The notes below the pieces were generated by a model. The model had not been told where the DNA came from, ran no database searches, and saw only the letters and a list, made by a program, of their open reading frames with translations. Positions 56,864 to 64,000 of a stretch of DNA of 64,000 bases are shown here, piece by piece (position 1 is the stretch's first letter; each line of letters begins with the position of its first letter). The DNA comes from Panicum virgatum. Lineage: Eukaryota; Streptophyta; Magnoliopsida; Poales; Poaceae. The stretch covers positions 52,855,441-52,919,440 of the forward strand of contig NC_053143.1 in the NCBI RefSeq assembly GCF_016808335.1, read 5' to 3'. Made by a program: the position numbers and the translations under genes.

Positions 56864-57116
56864 GGCAACGTATGCTATGCAAACCACTTTCGTATGCAAA
56901 CTATGAAAACTCCAATTTGGACCACCGGATTAAGATCCAAGGGGCATGAGAAGAGGGTAATTTTACAATTAACTGCCCGCCCTTGGATTAGGTAATCATA
57001 CTTTTGTAAATCCCCCTTCCCACTCCCCCTGCGCCTCCCTTGGATCTTGATCCAGTGGTCCAAATTGGAGTTTTCATAGTTTGCATACGAAGGTGGTTTG
57101 CATAGCATACGTTCCC
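56864..57116. mobile_element. MULE-type MITE, 253 bp
   Basis: About 77-bp inverted repeats, nearly perfect: GGCAACGTATGCTATGCAAA on the left, GGGAACGTATGCTATGCAAA on the other strand from the right. Flanked by the 9-bp ATTTAAATA on both sides (56855-56863 and 57117-57125). It lies inside a decayed TACCGGT-rich element. Confidence 0.88.
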
Positions 57117-57125
57117 ATTTAAATA

Positions 57126-57625
57126 TTGGGTCCAAATATATATAAATGTCCTTAGAACCATTTTAGTACCGGACCAAGACACTAGTCAGTACTATAAATG
57201 TCACCTTTTAGTATCGGTTGGTGTTTTGGTCTGGTACTGTAATGGCGTGACCATTTAGTACCGGTCAATAGCACACCCGGTACTAAAATGTGAAATTTAG
57301 TACCGGTCCGTGTCTTGGCCCGGTACTAAATAGTCCTTCACGAGTTACTTAAAAAGGAAAGCAGCTCCCGTTTAGTCACATGTGATGTGTACTAGATCAT
57401 ATGGTAAAGAAGCAACGCACAAGACTTGAGGTCATAGGTTCGAATCCTTGCAACCGCCATGCGCTATGCGTTAAAAATTTGCGCGACTTGTGGGCCTCCA
57501 AGGGGTTAGTTGTATTTTTTTTCATATTTTCTAAATTGTGCGTTTAGTACTGGTTGCTGCAACCAGTACTTAAATAGCACACCATTTAGTACCGACCAGA
57601 CGGCACCGGCTGCTGTAGCCGCTAC
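57126..57625. repeat. CACTA-like TACCGGT-rich remnant with tRNA-like segment
   Basis: TTTAGTACCGG / CCGGTACTAAA words in both orientations from about 56810 to 57610, as in CACTA subterminal arrays. A tRNA-like part at about 57395-57465 contains GGTTCGAATCC (57437-57447), a perfect Pol III B-box consensus. Intact CACTA ends were not found. The host interval is interrupted by the MULE MITE. Confidence 0.5.
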
Positions 57626-57628
57626 TAA

Positions 57629-57967
57629 GGCCTCATTTGGTTTTTTTAGTTTAAGTCATAAGTTCCGTCACATCGCATGTTTACACACTAATTAGGAGTA
57701 CTAAACATAGACTTTTTACAAAACTAATTTCATAAGTCGTGACTTAATCACGAGATGAATTTATTAAGTCTAATTAGTCCATAATTTGATTACTAATTGT
57801 TACAGTAACCATCCGCTAATCGTAAATTAGTTATACTTAATATATTCGTCTAGAACTCTAATTGCAACTTATATAATTAGTTTTATATTAAGTTGGCATC
57901 TGAACATTCGAATTATTGGCATCCGAATATTTAATGTGACAGTAACTTAAAAAAACCAAACAAGGCC
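57629..57967. mobile_element. Tourist (PIF/Harbinger) MITE, 339 bp
   Basis: Inverted ends GGCCTCATTTGGTTTTTTTA and, from the right, GGCCTTGTTTGGTTTTTTTA, with the trinucleotide TAA on both sides (57626-57628 and 57968-57970). Confidence 0.9.
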
Positions 57968-58180
57968 TAACTGATTCATACGGCCAGTACTAACGAGGAT
58001 TTGTCTATGCTGTGTGTGCGGGAGTATTTGTTGACATATATACTAGAGTAAAAAAAATGGATTTGAATGTACCTGGTGCTGGATCGAGTGCAGAAGCTAC
58101 GTAGATAGTAGCTCAATGCATGGTGAAGGATTTCAATCGATGCGCGCCACTGGAGACTGCAGTGTATAACTGGCTCTATT

Positions 58181-58358
58181 CAGGGGCGGAGGCAGACCCC
58201 GGGCCACCCGGGCCATGGCCCGGGGTTCGGCCCAAATTTTTCATGTATATTATCTATCTTTCCGTATATATTTTCATGTATCTTTTGAATTGTGAGTTTG
58301 TGGACGTCTATACTTAAAACTTGGCCCGGGGTTCGTCTCAATCCTGGTTCCGCCCCTG
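58181..58358. mobile_element. hAT MITE, 178 bp
   Basis: Ends CAGGGGCGGAGGCAGAC and, from the right, CAGGGGCGGAACCAGGA; perfect 8-bp duplication GCTCTATT (58173-58180 and 58359-58366). Confidence 0.93.
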
Positions 58359-58465
58359 GCTCTATTTATAATAGATTCATTGAAACTGGATCGACCAATG
58401 TCTGAATGTCTGATACAGTTAACTAGTTCGTTCGTCTCGAGAAGAGACGGGCCTGTGATAACAAC

Positions 58466-60200
58466 TGTAAGGAACGTGGCCCAAGAAGGGGGGTTGAATT
58501 GGGACTTTTTCAAATTTCTAACTAGTCCTTAACCTAAACTAGTATTGCCCAATCTATAAATTTGAAACCTAGTCACTAGAACATACTAGCACAAGGTCCT
58601 TAGGTAGGTAACCACACTATCATGATCATATTGCTTAAAGGATATCACACTAGCAAGAACAAAACCTAAGCAACCGATCACACTACCATGCAAGTTGTCC
58701 TAGTCAAACTACAAGCAATCAAAGATAAGAGTAACAACAAAAGGATTTAATTGCTTGAAATAAAAGTAAGAGACACGAGACAACCGGATTTTTTTCCCGT
58801 GGTATCGAGGAGTTGACGCTCCCCCCTAATCCACGTTGGAGCACCCACACAAGGGTATAGCTCCCTTGCTTCACCAAGGAGCAAGTGATCACTAAGAATG
58901 CTCTTTCTCCATCTCCGGAACGGCGAGCTTCACACCGTGTACAATCTTCTTGTCTTGGGGCTCCCACAAACACCAAGAGCTCACCAAGAACCTCCCGATC
59001 ACCAAGACCGGCTAGGTACCGTCAAACACCAAGAGTAACAAGCTCCTAAGCCTTCACTTGACCTACACTCAGTTGGCCCTAGCTCAAGCACACTTGCTAC
59101 ACTTGGAAAGGATGGATTTTTCAAGGTTGGAGCACAAACAAAGTGTTAGATCTTCTCTTGTTTGCTCAAAGCACTTTCTCTTCTTCTCAAGGGTGGCCTC
59201 AAGTATTCAGGGTGTCAAAGGCAACTGAAATGAGCCATGGGGTGCCCTTATATAGAGTGGAAGAAGTTACATAGCCGTTGGATGTCCACTGCAGAAAAAC
59301 CATGAGCACCGGAAGAACCGATGGGTGTCTGTTTTGAGGCGTCGGTTCAACCGGTCTCTCTGTGTCCAAATTATAGCCGTTAGAGTTCTGACACAGTGTC
59401 CAGGCTTGCTTTAATGCACCGGTGCATGCTCCGTAGGGACATCGGTTCAACCGGTGCTGAAGAGGTTCACTGATTAATTCAAACAAGCTCTCTGGAACAT
59501 AGGACGTTCAATGCACCGGTGCTTTGATTCCGAAGCGTCGGTTCAACCGGTGCTGAAGAGAAGTTGAAGTCCACCAAAACATGCTCTCTGGAACAAAGAA
59601 CTTCCATTGCACCGGTGCTTACTTTTCTGACCATCGGTTCAACCGGTGCTAGACTTGATTTGTGCCTTCATCCAGAGAAGATAGACCGATAGGGCATCGG
59701 TCCTTCCGCCAAGCATCGGATGCTCCGATGCTAGGGCACCGGTTCAACCGGTGCTGCTGTTTTTTCTGGTTTTCAGCTGGATTGACTTGGATTTCAAAGT
59801 AACTTCGATTGTTCTTTCTTCCAAGTGTTGTGTTAACTTCTACTGACCATCTTGAGCTGTTTTTGAGCGAGTGTGCAAGATTTCTAAGGCCAACTCAATT
59901 TTGATCAAGCTACTAACTCATGAACCCCTCTTAATAGTACGGTCAAGAACTAAAACTATAAACCCTATCTAAATCAAGTGTCCTTCATCTCCTTGTGACA
60001 CTTGAGACTAGAAAGGTCCTTAATCTTTGAAATTGAGTTCTTGGCACGCATGATTGTTCCGAAATGAGGGGTCTCTTTTCATATTTCATATGAGACGAAA
60101 TTAGACAATAATTTTTCCTTCAAAATACACGTTAGTCGCATATGGTTATCATTAATCACCGAAACTTACTATTTACATCTATCGGCCTAGATGCACTTCA
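58466..60200 (-). repeat. LTR C (1735 bp), 3' LTR of a minus-strand retrotransposon
   Basis: Minus-strand ends TGAAGTGCATCTAGGCC and CCACGTTCCTTACA. Directly inside it is the polypurine tract AAAAAGGGGGAGAT (minus), which fixes it as a 3' LTR. It shares layout and phrases with LTRs A and B. Four or more CGGTTCAACCGGTG palindromic words lie at 59443, 59539, 59634 and 59740. Confidence 0.85.
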
Positions 60201-61365
60201 ATCTCCCCCTTTTTGGTGATTGATGACAACACAAAGTAGAGATACACAAGATATGAAATTGAGAGCGATAAACAAGCATGCATTACTTGAAACTAAAGCA
60301 CATATAGGGACATGTCAACACAGAGCATACACAATATCCAAATAACATGTCCATGCACAAGGTCCATGAAGATCCAATCACGCCACAAACCACCAAGCTC
60401 CCCCTATCTCTATTCCCCCTATCTATCTCCCTTTTTGGCAACAAAGCACCAAAAAGAAAGGCGATCTAATCCTGAGCTGGAGAAGGCGGGGTCTTCCTGC
60501 TGGGTCCAGTGGAAAACTGAGCGGCGGAGTCGTCGGCATCGTCGTCCGTCCAGTCGTCGTCGACCGAAGAAGACTTCTGCTCGACCGGAGTCGTCGGAGC
60601 AGCAGAAGTAGCTGGAGTAGCGGTAGAAGCTGGCGCGGCGACGACCGTGGAGTCCGTCGGAGGAGCAGACGTGACGAGAGTCAGGTCTGGCTGAGTGGGG
60701 CGCGCGACGGACGGACGGAGCACCTCAGGCTGTGAAGGTGACTCGAACGTGAGTGAGTGAGCCGAGGGGTGCTGGAGCTGGTGTAGGATCTGCTGCTGTC
60801 TATGAAACTCTGCACGCTGCTCGGCAGTCCAAACACTAGGCTGAGGAGCAGGAACCGGAGCAGCAGTAGGAACAGGACTGGCAAACAACCCGGTCTGAAG
60901 AAGTGGTGACATCGGGAAAGATGACAAGGGTGTCTGCACAAATCCGCCAACAGGAGAAGCGGGAGCAGTAGGGTCGAACTGGAGCTGCTGGGGTGTAGGG
61001 AGCTGAGGCTCAGGCAGTCCAGTGTGACGATACAGCTGACCGAAGCATCCCGAGAAGAATGTGAACATCTGCTGCTGTATCTGGGACTGCTGCTGTAGCT
61101 GTAGCCTCATGGCCTCCTGCTGCTGCCGAATGCCCTCAAGAACAAGTGTCTGGGCCTCCTACTGACGAGCCTGCTCGGCCTGCATGCTCAGCTGAGCTGC
61201 AGCAAATCTGTCCTGCTAATCTGATAGCCGAGTAAGAATGGCAGCAAGTGCATCGGGCTGAGTGACCTGAGCAGTGGAGACTGGAGGAGCAGGGGCTCGT
61301 GCTGCACCGGAGGATCCTGCCTCATCGTCATTAGCACCTCGAGGAACAGTAACTGTGGGAATAAA
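60201..61365 (-). mobile_element. Internal 3' part of the LTR-C retrotransposon
   Basis: Upstream of the polypurine tract (minus sense) lies about 250 bp of non-coding sequence and a Q/P-rich ORF. No integrase or polymerase is present within the window; the element appears cut off near 61350-61370, where AT-rich unrelated DNA begins. Confidence 0.6.
60466..61270 (-). pseudogene. Retroelement-associated Q/P-rich protein, C-terminal part
   Basis: The minus frame contains ALAAILTRLSD, stop, QDRFAAAQLSMQAEQARQ, stop, EAQTLVLEGIRQQQEAMRLQ, then MFTFFSGCFGQLYRHTGLP, a long P/T/A-rich region and an acidic end (SSSVDDDWTDDDADDSAAQF). Both stops are TAG where CAG (Gln) fits the surrounding sequence. 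A coiled, glutamine-rich segment followed by an acidic tail is common in the extra ORFs of large grass LTR elements. Function unknown. Confidence 0.55.
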
Positions 61366-62500
61366 AGAGGTACTTCCTATATATATGCTAATTAAGTTCT
61401 TGGTGGAGATAAATTTGCGTAGTTATGACATGCATCTCGATGTGCCTGTTGGCTATAATCTGCTCAAGAAACCGCATGATTTTGCACTACTGGAGTTCAT
61501 AATTTGGAGGGCTAGCATTTTTCAAAATATATAGTAAAACCCAATTTCAAAAAAAAAAGCTTGAGCTCCAAACTTCATTTGGGCCATTGCCATCCCAGCC
61601 CATTGCACTCCATCCCAGTCCAACTCTGACTCTCATTGTGTATGCATGTACTGCAGTCTCCAGCCCAGCCCATTGCACTTCATCCCAGTCCAAAATTTTT
61701 ATTATTTACTGCTCCAGAAAACAAGCCATTCTAAAATTTAAAATTTGAGAAATTTATCTTAAAAAATAAGTCATCTTATTGTATCTAAAAAGTGCCTGCA
61801 CATACAAGAATCAATTAGTGCCAAAATATTGATAATAAATAGGGACAAACATGATCATTTTAACTTCTTGTTAATTTGTCCTATAACTTTTAAGATGACT
61901 TATTTTTTAGGACGGAGGGAGTATGTCATTTGTTTCATTTTATCTGTTGTGTCTATGTTGATCATGCAATGGTACTATATATGGTAGTAAAGGGGAAAAC
62001 CAAAATTTACTTCGTTCCATTAGACAGGCATATGTGTCTTTTTCATGGCTACTTAACAATAACATAACACCTTATATAGACGGAATTGGCATTATATTGA
62101 GAGGATAAGATTTTGAAGCTGTGGCACTGAAGGAATTTTGGAAAAATCTATGGCCAAATTCCATGGCGTTGAATTGGATTAGCATACGAATAGAGGCATG
62201 CAGTAAAATCAGACTGCAAGGGGTTCGGGTCGACCCTCTTACAAAATTGCTCTGCTTCTTGAATCAATCTGAAGCGGGTCGATCTTGAATCAATCTGAAG
62301 CGGGTCGATTCCAAAACAGAGTGGAGCAGCAGGGTCGTGACCATGTTGACTCCTAGAGACCCCAGGGTCGACCCCTGTCACATCACCGCTGTACCTCGCG
62401 TGCCGACGTGCAAGTGTGCGAGTGTGCGACAGTTTTGCAGAGCAGCATGGTGCCGGGCGCTGGGCAGGTTTGGCCTGGGGAGCCCGTGCATTATTCTGTG
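61366..62500. other. Intergenic DNA with a truncated Stowaway and a 26-bp tandem duplication
   Basis: About 61760-61921 ends in a Stowaway-type terminus (GGACGGAGGGAG) whose inverse is truncated on the left. TTGAATCAATCTGAAGCGGG is duplicated in tandem at about 62258 and 62284. GGGTCGACCC palindromes occur at about 62227 and 62350. No gene. Confidence 0.4.
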
Positions 62501-62731
62501 ACCCTGTTTAGTTCCTCAAAATTTTCTACAATACCTGTCACATCAAATCTTTTGACACATATATGGAGTATTAAATGGAGTTGAAAAAATAACTAATTAC
62601 GCAGTCTAACTGATTATCACGAGATGAATCTTTTAAGGCTAATTAGTTCATGATTGGACATTATTTGTCAAGTAACAGCGAAATGTGCTATAGTACCAAA
62701 ATTCAAATTTTTTCACCAACTAAACACATCC
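62501..62731. mobile_element. Tourist/PIF-like MITE
   Basis: Left CCTGTTTAGTTCCTCAAAAT, right TTTTTCACCAACTAAACACA; interior AACTAATTACGCAGTCTAAC is shared with the MITE in DEFL-1. The target duplication is not clear. Confidence 0.72.
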
Positions 62732-63207
62732 GAAGATGAGAACAAGGGGTGGGTCGACCCGTGATCCTGCTTTTGTTCAAACCGTGCAGCGGGCCGCGTG
62801 CAGGGCACTCTGATCCGCTCCGTTTGCAGGTGGACAGTAAAATACTACAACTGTGACTTAGAAGGTGATAACTAAAGCATAGTTCTTTTCAAAAAGGTAA
62901 CTAAAGCATAGAAACCAAATATTCACAAAATGGTTAGTAGTAAACAACAGTCCGGGACCTTAGCTGCAATCTCTAACAGTTTGGACTAAACCACTTAGTA
63001 TTTTTGAAATATCCTATGATACATTTGATCATGTGACAAATTGAAGTTTTGTGCTCCAATATGTTCTGAAAATATGAATCCCGTAATGAAATATGAAACT
63101 TGAAACAGAGGGCATCATGTTTCAATCTTTTACCATTAATTTTCCATTATAGAATTATTTTATCCATTATACCACAATAATGGTACTAACAGTTAACTTG
63201 CGCACAG
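62732..63207. other. Upstream or intron sequence of the CBP60-like gene
   Basis: AT-rich; no exon recognised. A good acceptor (TTGCGCACAG) at about 63199-63208 marks the next exon. Earlier exons of the gene may lie in or left of this stretch but could not be seen. Confidence 0.35.
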
Positions 63208-63208
63208 G

Positions 63209-64000
63209 GCAGAAAAGTCATAAGCATACTGACAAAGCTCAAGGAGGTGATGCGCAAACAATCATATCATTTTGCTGAAAACAGTAATGAATTACACAAA
63301 ATGTTGGAGAAGCTTACTGAAAGTCACAATGATCAAAATAAAAAATTGGAGAAGCTTACTGAAAGTCACAATGATCTATGTAAACTATTGGAGCTTCATA
63401 TGAAGGGCACAAGTGGTGATGATTCTGCTGCTTTGAGGTGTTGTTTGCTACCGACGATTATATCATTTATTTTTATGGCAGTGCTAGGAGTGAATAAGTG
63501 AAGATATTATTAGAATTTGTTAATGTATACTACATACCATCCAGTGGCGGACCCAGTGGGTAGGCCATACAGGCCTAGGACTACCCAAAATTTGAGCAAT
63601 TTTTTCTTTATTAGTTGATTTCCTTTACTACCCATAATTATTTGAAAATTCATGTAGTTATATTACCTAATTGTATACTGAATTGTACCATATTGTATTT
63701 TGAAGTTTTACCTAGGCATACTCTAGATTCAAATCCTGGGTCCGCCACTGATACCATCTATCTACTAGCTTCGCTCTGTTGCTTTATAAGTTACACAATT
63801 ATTTTTTCGTTTGCAGGTCACAACAGAATCAAGTGCAACCACCAAGATATCGACTGGAATTCACATCTGGGGTGATTGACAAAATTGAAAAGGGCCAAAG
63901 CCTAGAAATAAGTGTAGCTCTAGTTGATTGTAATAATGGTCAAACTGTAGAAAATGGACCCCTTGCTTCTGCAACAGTTGAGTTGGTTGTTGTTAATGCT
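63209..64000 (+). CDS. CBP60-like calmodulin-binding protein gene, partial (runs off the right edge)
   Basis: One exon (63209-63437) reads RKVISILTKLKEVMRKQSYH then a coiled-coil stretch with a 14-residue repeat (EKLTESHND twice). A donor GAG|GTGTTG (63438) and acceptor TTTGCAG (to 63816) join it in phase 2 to an exon reading SQQNQVQPPRYRLEFTSG, then VIDKIEKGQSLEISVALVDC and NGPLASATVELVVVNA at the window end. The last part matches the opening of the conserved CBP60 domain (R-x-L-x-F, then I-x-I-A-L-V-D, then G-P-x-S-S-A-x-V-E-I-V-V). CBP60 proteins are calmodulin-regulated transcription factors, several in salicylic-acid immunity. If the intron is retained, the frame instead ends at 63501 with a hydrophobic tail (LLPTIISFIFMAVLGVNK). 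The 5' exons were not found. Confidence 0.6.
63542..63750. mobile_element. hAT MITE, 209 bp, within the CBP60-like intron
   Basis: Ends CAGTGGCGGACCCAG and CTGGGTCCGCCACTG (15-bp perfect inverted repeat); perfect 8-bp duplication ATACCATC (63534-63541 and 63751-63758). The ends are closely related to the hAT element at 24254. Confidence 0.93.

Noticed and set aside
57395..57465. Possible functional tRNA gene
   Set aside because: The B box is perfect and an A-box-like word is present, but I could not pair a convincing acceptor stem and it lies inside a transposon remnant, so it is reported only as tRNA-like.

Overview
This window is nuclear DNA of a flowering plant, almost certainly a grass. 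The evidence is short GC-rich genes in AT-rich DNA, plant GT-AG introns, Stowaway/Tourist/hAT/CACTA/Mutator miniature elements, Copia, Gypsy and L1-type elements, and grass-style CYP71 and plant-mobile-domain sequences. A panicoid grass fits, but that is inference. Most of the 64 kb is transposable-element DNA, much of it nested.

Left part (1-13.3 kb): a long LTR-like block (145-2125), unexplained AT-rich DNA, then two small secreted cysteine-rich (defensin-like, DEFL) loci. DEFL-1 (4973-5597) is a pseudogene broken by indels and a MITE; an intact Copia element with identical LTRs (5598-10538) sits in its 3' flank. DEFL-2 (10970-11337) is intact, with a 1.47-kb solo LTR 76 bp after its stop codon.

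Middle (13.3-46 kb): LTR-like and gag fragments; a coiled-coil pseudogene (19536-21411); a complete 419-bp TRIM (22430-22848); a membrane-protein gene whose exon is split by an hAT element with a CACTA MITE nested in its target-site duplication (23462-25333); a decayed L1-type LINE (about 26.0-33.6 kb) split by a second solo LTR; a composite block bounded by about 530-bp direct repeats (33623-37773); an Agenet-like exon next to a tandem array of about 188-bp units (38220-39600); and a broken plant-mobile-domain gene (about 40.0-42.7 kb).

Right part (46-64 kb): a second DEFL pair (DEFL-3 exon-1 relic at 46150, intact DEFL-4 at 49180-49551) flanks an intact two-exon CYP71-clan P450 (46610-48301). 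Then come an LTR/leader-like region, Mutator-type elements with 9-bp target duplications, a probably frameshifted gene resembling the MCA/MLKL N-terminal domain (55229-55812, minus), several hAT/Mutator/Tourist MITEs, a 3'-terminal retrotransposon piece (58466-61365), and at the right edge the start of a CBP60-like calmodulin-binding protein gene.

The genes with the best case for function are the P450, DEFL-2, DEFL-4 and the CBP60-like gene. The most distinctive feature is the duplicated DEFL pair, with a P450 inside one pair and a young Copia element inside the other. No operon logic applies.
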